Counted from the first letter of the stretch, positions 1 through 5,698 are shown. The stretch is 7,681 nucleotides of DNA from Candidatus Woesearchaeota archaeon (GCA_018303705.1 JAGVXQ010000029.1:1-7681), one strand, 5' to 3'. Numbers and translations are program-made. The notes: generated by a model not told the origin, from the letters alone.

Positions 1-951
1 GATTATGGAAAATTAATGCATGGAAATGAATTGCTGAGATTTGGTGCCACCAGGGTTGAAATAGGCGTTCAGTCAGTTTATGATGATGTTTTAAGGAAAG
101 TGAAGAGGGGACATACAGCCAAGGATGCAATCGAAAGCTTTGGGGTGTTGAAAGACCTTGGGTTTAAGATAACAGCGCATTATATGCCTGGATTATGCGA
201 AAACAAGAAAAAAGAACTGGCTGGGATGAAAGAATTGTTCAAAAACCCTGATTACAGGCCAGACATGCTGAAGATTTACCCGTGCATGGTTCTAAAGGGA
301 ACTGAGCTTTACTCGCTCTGGAAGAGAGGGAAATACAAGCTGTTGGGAATGAATGAAACAGCGGAATTAATATCCGAGTTCAAAAGAACAGTGCCAAGAT
401 ATGCAAGGATTTCAAGGGTTCAGAGAGACATACCAACACACATGACAGAGGCAGCTGTTGGAAATACAAACCTGAGGCAGGTCATACAGGAATTATTGAA
501 AAAGAAGGATATAGAATGCAAATGCATCAGGTGCAGGGAATCAGGCAGGGCAGGCAAGATTGGAAAAGTAGAGATTATGGTTAAAAAGTACAATGCTTCG
601 AAAGGAGTTGAGTATTTTATATCTGCAGAAGACACTGAAAATAAGGTTTTGGTTGGATTTTGCAGGCTGAGGATTCCAAGCTGCTTGTTGAGAAAAGAGA
701 TAAGCAGAAGATCTGCGATAATCAGGGAGTTGCATGTTTATTCACCAGCTGTTGAGATAGGAAGGGCAGCGAAAGGAAATGAGCTACAGCATACTGGCTA
801 TGGAAAATCTTTGCTGAAAAAGGCAGAGGGAATTGCCAAGCAGAACAAAAAGACAAAGATTGTGGTTATTGCAGGCGTTGGCGCAAGACAATATTTCTAC
901 AAGCTGGGATACAGAAGGGAAGGACCTTATGTGGTTAAGCAGTTGAATTAA
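1..951 (+). CDS. elp3: Elp3, tRNA uridine-34 modification enzyme (5'-truncated by window edge)
   Basis: This is the C-terminal 316 residues of an Elp3-type enzyme. The frame is open to base 1, so the ATG at 16 is internal. Elp3 couples a radical-SAM domain to a GNAT acetyl-CoA domain to start carboxymethylation of wobble uridine-34 in tRNA; this is known for the family. Visible are the end of the radical-SAM barrel (RVEIGVQSVYDDVL, then HYMPGL), the Elp3 linker IPTHMTEAAVGNTNLRQ, the cysteine group CKCIRCRES, and a GNAT domain with the acetyl-CoA loop QHTGYGKSLLKKAE and the C-terminal signature YFYKLGYRREGPYVVK. The radical-SAM cysteine motif must lie upstream of the window. The residue after MPGL is Cys, where family members commonly have Pro. 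Only the missing N-terminus limits the call. Confidence 0.95.
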   Translation, partial: DYGKLMHGNELLRFGATRVEIGVQSVYDDVLRKVKRGHTAKDAIESFGVLKDLGFKITAHYMPGLCENKKKELAGMKELFKNPDYRPDMLKIYPCMVLKGTELYSLWKRGKYKLLGMNETAELISEFKRTVPRYARISRVQRDIPTHMTEAAVGNTNLRQVIQELLKKKDIECKCIRCRESGRAGKIGKVEIMVKKYNASKGVEYFISAEDTENKVLVGFCRLRIPSCLLRKEISRRSAIIRELHVYSPAVEIGRAAKGNELQHTGYGKSLLKKAEGIAKQNKKTKIVVIAGVGARQYFYKLGYRREGPYVVKQLN

Positions 952-1052
952 TGCCAAAAATAGGACTAAAAATTTTCAATGCCATTGAACAAAGATGAAA
1001 TAGGGATTGTTAAAACTGCATATAGCGATACAAACAAAAATGCATAGAAAAC

Positions 1053-1060
1053 TATATAAT
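1053..1060 (+). promoter_or_regulatory. TATA box for the 101-residue HPF-like gene
   Basis: TATATAAT is centred about 27.5 bases before the ATG at 1084, the spacing expected for a leaderless archaeal transcript. It follows about 100 bases of noncoding sequence after elp3, so the next gene probably has its own promoter. Confidence 0.6.
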
Positions 1061-1083
1061 GTACAAAATTATATTATGATAGT

Positions 1084-1389
1084 ATGATTGAATTGGGCGG
1101 CAACATAAAGCTTGTTGGCTTTAAGGAACTTGAAAAAGAGAAACTGATAGTAGTAAAAAAGATGGTTGGAAATTATGCCAGAAAGATACATGACAAGGTG
1201 AGTCCATTTGAGGAATTGAGCCTGCATCTTAAGGAATTGCATTCAACTGACAACATTAAAAACAAGAAGTATGAAATAAAGGGAAAGCTGGTGATAAACG
1301 CGAATCCTTACAATGCCGAGGTAAGTGATTACAACTTGTTCTTTGCAATTGACAAGGTCCTGAGCAAGATAGCCGAGAATTCTAAGTAA
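1084..1389 (+). CDS. Small protein, possibly ribosome hibernation factor (HPF/RaiA)-like
   Basis: This is a 101-residue soluble protein with no signal peptide or membrane segment. I do not recognise it with certainty. Its layout resembles the beta-alpha-beta-beta-beta-alpha fold of HPF/YfiA/RaiA proteins, which bind the small ribosomal subunit and silence ribosomes. A first strand (residues 6-12) is followed by a lysine-rich helix (14-37), then alternating strands around 45-52 and 62-72. The ending NAEVSDYNLFFAIDKVLSKI (77-96) is reminiscent of the HPF end, where a strand is followed by a helix of the form D-hydrophobic-AID--hydrophobic--K-hydrophobic. It stands alone between elp3 and the eL21 operon with its own TATA box, and the ATG at 1084 sits at leaderless distance from it. 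The HPF link is inference from pattern and context; it could be another small archaeal family. Confidence 0.8.
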   Translation: MIELGGNIKLVGFKELEKEKLIVVKKMVGNYARKIHDKVSPFEELSLHLKELHSTDNIKNKKYEIKGKLVINANPYNAEVSDYNLFFAIDKVLSKIAENSK

Positions 1390-1396
1390 GGAGTTC

Positions 1397-1421
1397 TTTT
1401 TTGTTTTGGACTACAAAATAA
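1397..1421 (+). terminator. T-rich stretch with hairpin after the HPF-like gene
   Basis: Six Ts (1397-1402) begin eight bases after the stop codon. TTGTTTTG (1401-1408) can pair with CAAAATAA (1414-1421) across a five-base loop with one G-U pair. Archaeal termination depends mainly on T tracts, so this may end the HPF-like transcript. Confidence 0.45.
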
Positions 1422-1454
1422 TATTAGGACACCACGCATAGCCCCATAAAAAGG

Positions 1455-1462
1455 TTTATAAA
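1455..1462 (+). promoter_or_regulatory. TATA box for the eL21-Rpo4-DUF655 operon
   Basis: TTTATAAA is preceded by a purine-rich stretch that may serve as the TFB-recognition element. It is centred 26.5 bases before the eL21 ATG at 1485. This near-consensus archaeal core promoter predicts a leaderless mRNA. Confidence 0.75.
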
Positions 1463-1484
1463 TTTGATATTCTGAAATAATGGT

Positions 1485-1778
1485 ATGGCAAAGAGAGTAG
1501 GCGGATTTAGAAGGAAAACTAGAAACAAGTTGAGGAGAAACATAAGGCAGAGGGGCAGGATTGACATAAAGAGGTATTTGCAGAGTTTTGAGGTTAACGA
1601 GAAGGTAAACCTTTCAGCTGATTCATCATACCAGGATGGAATGTATTACCCAAGATTCCATGGGAAAACAGGGATTGTGACTGGAAAGCAAGGGGATTGC
1701 TATAAAGTTTCGATAAAGGATGGAGATAAACTAAAAAAGCTTATAGTGCATCCGGTGCACCTGAAGAGGGTAAAGTAA
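1485..1778 (+). CDS. rpl21e: Large ribosomal subunit protein eL21
   Basis: This 97-residue basic protein matches archaeal/eukaryotic eL21, which is absent from bacteria and binds the large subunit. The N-terminus is rich in Arg and Lys (GGFRRKTRNKLRR). The SH3-like barrel follows, with the hallmark PRFHGKTGIVTGKQGDCYKV (residues 56-75), and the end IVHPVHLKRVK is typical. The length is normal for archaeal members. The start at 1485 is favoured because it lies 26.5 bases after the TATA centre; the ATG at 1480 is in another frame. It is the first gene of an operon with Rpo4 and DUF655, a combination also found in other archaea. One base separates its stop codon from the Rpo4 start, so translation is probably coupled. 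Confidence 0.97.
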   Translation: MAKRVGGFRRKTRNKLRRNIRQRGRIDIKRYLQSFEVNEKVNLSADSSYQDGMYYPRFHGKTGIVTGKQGDCYKVSIKDGDKLKKLIVHPVHLKRVK

Positions 1779-1779
1779 A

Positions 1780-2121
1780 ATGCCAATAATAGAAGTAATC
1801 AATGAGAAGCCAATTGCAATGGTTGAGCTGAAAAGCAAGCTGGATGGGATCGAGAAGAGAGATGGGTCATTGAATTTCAGGGCAAAAAAGGCAAAGGATT
1901 ACTTGGACCAGTTTGCGACCATGAAAATAAGCGATGCAAACAATATTAGAGAGAGATTAAATGCATTGGGCATACCAAGGCTGAGGGAGAGGCATGTTGA
2001 CAAGATAATTGACATAAATCCAAAAGATATTGAGAGCCTGAAGATAATATTGAGCGGGGAAACTTTGACGCTCAAGCAGGACGAGCTAGCAAAGATATTT
2101 GATGCTATCAAAGAGAAATAA
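1780..2121 (+). CDS. rpo4: DNA-directed RNA polymerase subunit Rpo4 (RpoF)
   Basis: This 113-residue protein matches archaeal Rpo4/RpoF, the counterpart of eukaryotic Rpb4, which forms the polymerase stalk with Rpo7. The N-terminal strand region (IIEVINEKPIAMVELKSKL) should contact Rpo7. The C-terminal HRDC-like helical domain carries the hallmark pattern LNALGIPRLRERHVDKIIDI, followed by NPKDIESLKIIL and a helix ending in LAKIFDAI. The length is typical. The gene sits between eL21 and DUF655, which is the order seen in many archaea and supports the call for a family that diverges quickly. Rpo7 is not encoded in this window. Confidence 0.93.
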   Translation: MPIIEVINEKPIAMVELKSKLDGIEKRDGSLNFRAKKAKDYLDQFATMKISDANNIRERLNALGIPRLRERHVDKIIDINPKDIESLKIILSGETLTLKQDELAKIFDAIKEK

Positions 2122-2141
2122 GATGTTTTGCTATAAAGAGA

Positions 2142-2708
2142 ATGATGCAAGGTACAGCGAAGGAAGAGCATGCAGTAATACTGGATATCCTTCCGAATGG
2201 ATATCCTTTCGATACAAGGCCGGTGCACAGGAAGACAGCTATAGTGCAAGCTATAGGCAAAAAATTCTTTACTCTTCTGGAACTGGTGCCAAAAAAAGAA
2301 GCTACTCTGCAACTGAATGAAGAGGTTTACATTGGAGAGGGCAAGAGAGACAAGATACACCATATTCTTGGAAAGATACAGCTAGACAAGCTTACAGAGA
2401 CTGCGAAGGTTGAGCTTGATGTTCTGCTTAAGGACTTAGTAGAGAAGAACGAGCAGAAGTTTGTTGCTTTCTTTAACAATGCATCTCCTATAAACGCAAG
2501 AAGGCATCAGATCGAATTGCTGCCTGGTATCGGAAAGAAGCACATGTGGGAGATACTGGAAATTAGGAAAGAAAAACAGTTTGAAAGCCTGCATGACATA
2601 AAGGAGAGGGTTAAATTGCTGCCTGACCCAGAAAAGATAATAATAAAAAGAATATTGATGGAATTAAACAACGAAGACAAGTACAGGCTGTTTGTGGGGA
2701 TTGCGTAA
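2142..2708 (+). CDS. DUF655 family protein, helix-hairpin-helix nucleic-acid binder
   Basis: This 188-residue protein matches the archaeal DUF655 family, which usually lies next to eL21 and Rpo4. Its biochemical role is not established; RNA or DNA binding is inferred. The N-terminal part has the family opening (HAVILDILPNGYP) and an OB-like strand pattern through FTLLELVPK and VYIGEGKRDKI. The C-terminal part has a helix-hairpin-helix motif IELLPGIGKKHMWEIL, followed by RVKLLPDPEKIIIKRIL. The start could be either of two tandem ATGs, 2142 or 2145. The gap to Rpo4 is 20 bases and lacks a clear Shine-Dalgarno sequence. In several archaea the next gene is the rRNA dimethyltransferase KsgA/Dim1; here a terminator and the uS13 promoter follow instead. 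Confidence 0.93.
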   Translation: MMQGTAKEEHAVILDILPNGYPFDTRPVHRKTAIVQAIGKKFFTLLELVPKKEATLQLNEEVYIGEGKRDKIHHILGKIQLDKLTETAKVELDVLLKDLVEKNEQKFVAFFNNASPINARRHQIELLPGIGKKHMWEILEIRKEKQFESLHDIKERVKLLPDPEKIIIKRILMELNNEDKYRLFVGIA

Positions 2709-2723
2709 ACAGAAATGTATTCA

Positions 2724-2753
2724 GTTTTTACTTAAAACCAATATTATTTTTTT
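2724..2753 (+). terminator. Terminator after DUF655
   Basis: GTTTT (2724-2728) and AAAAC (2734-2738) can form a weak five-base stem with a five-base loop. Seven Ts follow at 2747-2753. This fits an archaeal T-tract terminator closing the eL21-Rpo4-DUF655 operon. Confidence 0.5.
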
Positions 2754-2762
2754 ATGTTTCTT

Positions 2763-2787
2763 GAATATTTGAATATTTGCAAATTCA
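2763..2787 (+). repeat. Tandem 8-mer and imperfect palindrome upstream of uS13
   Basis: GAATATTT occurs twice in tandem (2763-2770 and 2771-2778). The second copy is part of an imperfect palindrome at 2770-2787 centred on TTTGCAAA (2776-2783), with outer arms TGAA and TTCA. It lies about 55 bases upstream of the uS13 TATA box. It may be a regulator site or simply AT-rich sequence. Confidence 0.35.
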
Positions 2788-2840
2788 GCTGGCAAAAAAC
2801 ACGAATTTTTCAGCTTTAAAAACCAAAGCGTAACGTAATC

Positions 2841-2848
2841 TTTTTAAA
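2841..2848 (+). promoter_or_regulatory. TATA box for the uS13-uS9 operon
   Basis: TTTTTAAA is centred 26.5 bases before the ATG at 2871 and only 20.5 bases before the upstream ATG at 2865. The first spacing equals that of the eL21 promoter. A second, weaker candidate (CTTTAAAA) lies near 2814. Confidence 0.6.
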
Positions 2849-2870
2849 CCCATCTTTTAATAAAATGACC

Positions 2871-3344
2871 ATGGAAGAGAAGTTAGAAAAGCAGCTGATT
2901 AGGCTAGGAGATGCTGATTTGTTAGGCAATAAACCATTGTACCTAGCACTAAGAAAAATAAAAGGGGTAAGCTATTCCCTTGCAAATGCTGTTTGCATCA
3001 TCTCAAGCATAGAAAAAAACAGGAAGATAGGGAACATCAGCGATGATGAGCTAAAAAAAATAGAGGACATAATAAAAAATCCAGCTAAATATGGGATAAA
3101 GGGATTCATGTTTAACAGAAGGAAGGACAGGGAAACAGGAGAGGATAGGCACTTAATATCATCAAACTTAAAGCTTACTACTGAATTTGACATAAAGAGG
3201 ATGAAGATGATAAAATCATACAAAGGAATTAGGCATACGCAAGGACAGCCTGTTAGGGGCCAAAGGACCAAGGCACATTTCAGGAAGGGTTCTGCTGTAG
3301 GAGTGGCAAAGAAGAAGGCAGCACCTGCGAAGGCAAAATCATAA
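2871..3344 (+). CDS. rps13: Small ribosomal subunit protein uS13
   Basis: This is uS13, which sits in the head of the 30S subunit and contacts the large subunit and P-site tRNA. After the archaeal opening LIRLGDADLLGNKPLYLALR comes the helix-hairpin-helix region IKGVSYSLANAV. Near the end is the diagnostic GIRHTQGQPVRGQRTK, then a basic tail with an Ala-Lys finish (AKKKAAPAKAKS). From 2871 the protein has 157 residues; two more (Met-Thr) are added if the in-frame ATG at 2865 is used. I prefer 2871 because it lies 26.5 bases after the TATA centre, matching other leaderless genes here. It is the first gene of a long operon; uS4 starts one base after its stop codon. Confidence 0.95.
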   Translation: MEEKLEKQLIRLGDADLLGNKPLYLALRKIKGVSYSLANAVCIISSIEKNRKIGNISDDELKKIEDIIKNPAKYGIKGFMFNRRKDRETGEDRHLISSNLKLTTEFDIKRMKMIKSYKGIRHTQGQPVRGQRTKAHFRKGSAVGVAKKKAAPAKAKS

Positions 3345-3345
3345 A

Positions 3346-3987
3346 ATGGGATCAATAAAAAAGCAAAGCAAAAAGTATTCACCTCCATCGCACCCATGGC
3401 AGAGAGAAAGGCTAGAGGAAGAGAGGAAACTCAGCAAGGAATATGGGGTAAAGAACAAGAAGGAAATATGGAAGGCTTCCTATATGCTTGGCAGGTTCAA
3501 GAGGGTAGCTAAGAAGTTGATTGCTTCCAGCTCAAGTCAGGGGGATGTAGAGAAGAGGCAGCTTATTGACAGGCTAAAAAAATATGGATTGGCTGATGAT
3601 GGCACAAGAATGGAAAACGTTCTTAACTTGAATGTTAATGATATAATGAACAGGAGACTGCAGACCATAGTTTATAGGGGGAACATGGCGAGAAGCATAG
3701 AACAGGCAAGGCAGTTCATAGTCCATGGGCACGTTATAATTGAAGGAAGGAAAGTAACTACGCCAAGCTATTTGGTATTGAAGAGGGAAGAAACTAATGT
3801 AATTTTTGATCCAAGTTCATCTTTGGCAAGCAATGAACATCCTGAGAGAATGACAATTGAAATGAAAAAGGCAGCTGAGAAAGAAGATGAAAATGGTGCA
3901 AAGAAAGAAGAGAAAGACAGAAGGAATGCCGGCAGAAAAGAAGGAAAGAGAAACAGGGCAAGGAAAAGGCCTGAGGGAAAGAAATGA
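3346..3987 (+). CDS. rps4: Small ribosomal subunit protein uS4 with charged C-terminal extension
   Basis: This 213-residue protein is archaeal-type uS4, a primary 16S rRNA binder and assembly initiator. The opening contains the archaeal/eukaryotic signature [15 protein letters not shown], followed by [20 protein letters not shown]. The S4 RNA-binding domain covers about residues 102-150 ([20 protein letters not shown], then [14 protein letters not shown]). From about residue 170 the protein continues into a highly charged Lys/Glu/Arg tail without obvious fold, ending [12 protein letters not shown]. The tail appears longer than in many archaeal homologues, though a lineage alignment would be required to be sure. 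It starts one base after uS13, and its stop codon overlaps the uS11 start as ATGA. Confidence 0.96.
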   Translation: MGSIKKQSKKYSPPSHPWQRERLEEERKLSKEYGVKNKKEIWKASYMLGRFKRVAKKLIASSSSQGDVEKRQLIDRLKKYGLADDGTRMENVLNLNVNDIMNRRLQTIVYRGNMARSIEQARQFIVHGHVIIEGRKVTTPSYLVLKREETNVIFDPSSSLASNEHPERMTIEMKKAAEKEDENGAKKEEKDRRNAGRKEGKRNRARKRPEGKK

Positions 3988-4385
3988 AAAGGGAACAGCA
4001 GGAGAGGTGGGGAATAGCCCATATTTATGCTAGCTACAACAACACGATAATACACATAACAGACATAACTGGTTCTGAAACCATTGCAAAGGCATCAGGT
4101 GGCATGGTTGTAAAAGCCCATAGACTGGAAAGCTCGCCTACTGCTGCAATGATGGCTGTTAAAAAGGTTGCTGAAGAGGCACTTGACAAGGGAATAAATG
4201 CAATACACATAAAAGTAAAGGCACCTGGCGGGCATAGCGGGATAAACACGCCTGGTCCTGGAGCACAGGCAGCAGTGAGGGCACTGGCTAGGGCAGGATT
4301 GAGGATAGGAATAATTGAGGACATAACTGCAACACCATCTGATGGGTGCAGGAAAGCTCATTTTAGAAGAGGAAGAAGGGTTTAA
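3984..4385 (+). CDS. rps11: Small ribosomal subunit protein uS11
   Basis: This 133-residue protein is uS11 of the 30S platform, which lies near the mRNA exit and anti-Shine-Dalgarno region. Hallmarks are [19 protein letters not shown] at the start, [17 protein letters not shown] in the middle, and [20 protein letters not shown] followed by [15 protein letters not shown] and the basic end HFRRGRRV. Length and motifs are ordinary for archaea. The start overlaps the uS4 stop by four bases (ATGA) and the stop codon lies one base before the Rpo3 ATG, so the uS13-uS4-uS11-Rpo3 block is very likely translated in a coupled way, matching the conserved archaeal gene order. Confidence 0.97.
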   Translation: MKREQQERWGIAHIYASYNNTIIHITDITGSETIAKASGGMVVKAHRLESSPTAAMMAVKKVAEEALDKGINAIHIKVKAPGGHSGINTPGPGAQAAVRALARAGLRIGIIEDITATPSDGCRKAHFRRGRRV

Positions 4386-4386
4386 G

Positions 4387-5169
4387 ATGGAAATAAAGGT
4401 AGTTGAGAAAAATAAGGAAAAGATGACTTTGCTTCTTAAGGGAATAAATGCTGCTTATGCAAACACGATAAGAAGGCTTATGCTTGATGAAGTGTTGACA
4501 ATGGCTGTCAAGTCAATAACCGTAAATAAAAACGGCTCTGCATTGTATGATGAAATGATAGCACACAGGATAGGGCTTGTTATACTTAAGAGTGATTTGG
4601 AATCTTATGATTTGCAAGAGGATTGCAAGTGCAATGGCAAAGGCTGTTCAAAATGCCAGACTGGATTTTCCTTGAAGTCAAATGGCCCTTGCAATGTTTA
4701 TGCAGAAGACATGAAGATTGATGACCAGAAGATAAAGCCTGTTTATCCAAGAACCTTGATAGTGAAGCTAGCAAAAGGGCAGGCACTTGAGGTTGACGGA
4801 ATAATAACACCAGGCAAAGGAAAGGTGCATGCAAAGCATTCGCCTGGAGTTGTTTATTACAGGGGGTATCCAATAATAAAGGTTAGCGCAAGCGAGGATA
4901 CATCTGCTGCAGTTGGGGCATGCCCAACACATGTTTTCAAGCTGAGCGGAAAAAAGGCTGTTGTTGCAGAGCCAATGAAGTGCATATTGTGCATGGCTTG
5001 CGTTGAGGCAACTAATGGGAATGTAAATGTAGAGGGAAGCGAGACTGATTTTTTGATGTTCATAGAGGCGTTTGGCCAGCTCAAGCACAAGGAAATGATA
5101 GAGGGTGCGATCTCGATAATGAATGAGAAGCTTGATGATTTTGGAAAAGCTTTAAAAGCAGCAAAGTGA
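4387..5169 (+). CDS. rpo3: RNA polymerase subunit Rpo3 (RpoD) with zinc-type and Fe-S cysteine motifs
   Basis: This 260-residue protein is the archaeal equivalent of bacterial alpha and eukaryotic Rpb3, which pairs with Rpo11 during polymerase assembly. The dimerisation core is seen in NAAYANTIRRLMLDEV (residues 21-36) and MIAHRIGLVILKSD (57-70). Cys80, Cys82, Cys87 and Cys90 form a likely zinc site. Inserted domain 3 carries a ferredoxin-like set: Cys179 (ACPTHVF) and Cys199, Cys202 and Cys205 (CILCMAC), matching the four ligands of the [4Fe-4S] cluster known from Sulfolobus RpoD. I chose the ATG at 4387 because MEIKVVEK fits the family start and lies one base after uS11; an in-frame ATG at 4342 would overlap uS11 deeply. 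The next gene is tRNA-Leu, 16 bases on. Confidence 0.96.
   Translation: MEIKVVEKNKEKMTLLLKGINAAYANTIRRLMLDEVLTMAVKSITVNKNGSALYDEMIAHRIGLVILKSDLESYDLQEDCKCNGKGCSKCQTGFSLKSNGPCNVYAEDMKIDDQKIKPVYPRTLIVKLAKGQALEVDGIITPGKGKVHAKHSPGVVYYRGYPIIKVSASEDTSAAVGACPTHVFKLSGKKAVVAEPMKCILCMACVEATNGNVNVEGSETDFLMFIEAFGQLKHKEMIEGAISIMNEKLDDFGKALKAAK
5151..5158 (+). promoter_or_regulatory. Possible internal TATA box for tRNA-Leu
   Basis: TTTAAAAG inside the last codons of rpo3 predicts transcription starting about 5180, six bases before the mature tRNA 5' end. That would fit a short leader removed by RNase P. The bases also encode Lys/Ala residues of Rpo3, so the match may be chance. Confidence 0.25.
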
Positions 5170-5223
5170 AAAAACAAGTTGCTTTGCGGGGATGTCAGAG
5201 CGGCCAAATGAGCTACCTTGAGG

Positions 5224-5254
5224 AAATCACGGATGTAAGATTATGATTTTAAAG
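5224..5254 (+). other. tRNA intron 1, anticodon loop position 37/38 (31 nt)
   Basis: A canonical bulge-helix-bulge can be drawn. The outer helix is the anticodon stem. The central four-base helix pairs TTGA (5218-5221) with TTAA (5249-5252), including one G-U. The three-base bulges are GGA (5222-5224) and AGG (5253-5255). The inner helix pairs AATCA (5225-5229) with TGATT (5244-5248). Cutting after the second base of each bulge removes 5224-5254 and leaves the loop TTGAGGG. Confidence 0.88.
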
Positions 5255-5286
5255 GGGTAGTGGCTTAGTGCCTACGCAGGTTCGAA

Positions 5287-5324
5287 CATCAGAACCGAGG
5301 TTCCGATACCTCCTGATTCGAAAG
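5287..5324 (+). other. tRNA intron 2, T-loop position 59/60 (38 nt)
   Basis: The T-stem forms the outer helix. TTCG (5281-5284) pairs with CGAA (5319-5322), and the next pair A5285-T5318 can extend it to five. The 5' bulge is AAC (or AC), the 3' bulge AGT (5323-5325), and the inner helix pairs ATCAG (5288-5292) with CTGAT (5313-5317). A further stem GAGGT/ACCTC (5297-5301, 5308-5312) closes the intron. Cutting after 5286 and 5324 restores the canonical T-loop TTCGAAT. The bulge-helix-bulge is slightly relaxed, so exact cut sites are less sure than for intron 1. Confidence 0.82.
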
Positions 5325-5356
5325 TCCTGCTTCCCGCAATAAAAGCATGGTGAAAA

Positions 5357-5698
5357 ATGAAAAAGAGCAATGGCAAGAAGATGAGAATTGACATTGAAAA
5401 AACTTATGGGAAAAGAAGGAAGGCAATATTGCATCATGTTATAAAGGGCATAGTCAGAATAGCTGATGAAAACTGCTTTAGCCATAATGGACTTGTTGAA
5501 CGTTTGGGAAATGATGGACTGAAAAAAATGCTTGGCGACCCTGATTACATGGTTTTTGTTGGAGTTGCATTGGCTGAACTAGAGAAAATCAAGAAGATTA
5601 GAACTGAGAAATATACTAGGGATGATGAGAGTAAGATTGTAGACATGATATACAGATTAGATGAAAGGGTACAAATCGACTGGATTAGTATAAGATGA
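5357..5698 (+). CDS. Unrecognised 113-residue protein between tRNA-Leu and eL18
   Basis: I do not recognise this protein. It is soluble, with no signal peptide, membrane segment or metal-binding cysteine cluster; its single Cys is residue 40. The N-terminus is basic (KKSNGKK, then YGKRRKAILHHVIKGIVRIA), probably a helix, followed by helical segments NGLVERLGNDGLKKMLGD and VGVALAELEKIKKI. A more acidic C-terminus ends in a likely strand (VQIDWISIR). A small RNA- or DNA-binding protein is possible but unproven. The start at 5357 is preceded by GGTGA (5349-5353), complementary to the archaeal 16S rRNA 3' end, though the three-base spacing is tight; Met9 at 5381 is an alternative. Its stop codon overlaps the eL18 start as ATGA, so it is a genuine operon member. 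Confidence 0.85.
   Translation: MKKSNGKKMRIDIEKTYGKRRKAILHHVIKGIVRIADENCFSHNGLVERLGNDGLKKMLGDPDYMVFVGVALAELEKIKKIRTEKYTRDDESKIVDMIYRLDERVQIDWISIR

Larger units (their letters stand above)
5186..5338 (+). tRNA. tRNA-Leu(GAG) with two introns
   Basis: The acceptor arm pairs GCGGGGA (5186-5192) with TTCCCGC (5331-5337), and A73 is 5338; CCA is not encoded. The D-stem is TCA/TGA (5195-5197, 5209-5211) with GG in the loop. The anticodon stem is CTACC (5213-5217) with GGTAG (5256-5260), and the anticodon is GAG at 5220-5222. The long variable arm (5261-5275) has a GGC/GCC stem, marking class II. The T-stem is GCAGG (5276-5280) with CCTGC (5326-5330). The stems only fit once two introns are removed, 5224-5254 and 5287-5324, giving an 84-nt RNA with the standard T-loop TTCGAAT. 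GAG reads CUC/CUU codons. A73 plus the long arm fit archaeal tRNA-Leu, not tRNA-Ser. A tRNA-Leu beside eL18 is also known from haloarchaea. Confidence 0.92.

Noticed and set aside
979..1047. A 22-codon frame (MPLNKDEIGIVKTAYSDTNK and two more residues) between elp3 and the HPF-like gene.
   Set aside because: It is very short, has no ribosome-binding site or TATA box at a suitable distance, and resembles nothing I recognise. It may be a decayed gene end or chance.
4342..4386. Upstream in-frame ATG that would add 15 residues to Rpo3.
   Set aside because: It overlaps uS11 by 44 bases and the added residues are not part of the Rpo3 family; the ATG at 4387 gives the conserved MEIKVVEK start.
4857..5207. 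Long minus-strand open frames opposite Rpo3, and similar ones opposite uS13, uS4, uS11 and eL18.
   Set aside because: They lie antisense to firmly identified genes, have low-complexity Ser/Phe/Leu composition typical of antisense shadows, and lack their own promoters.
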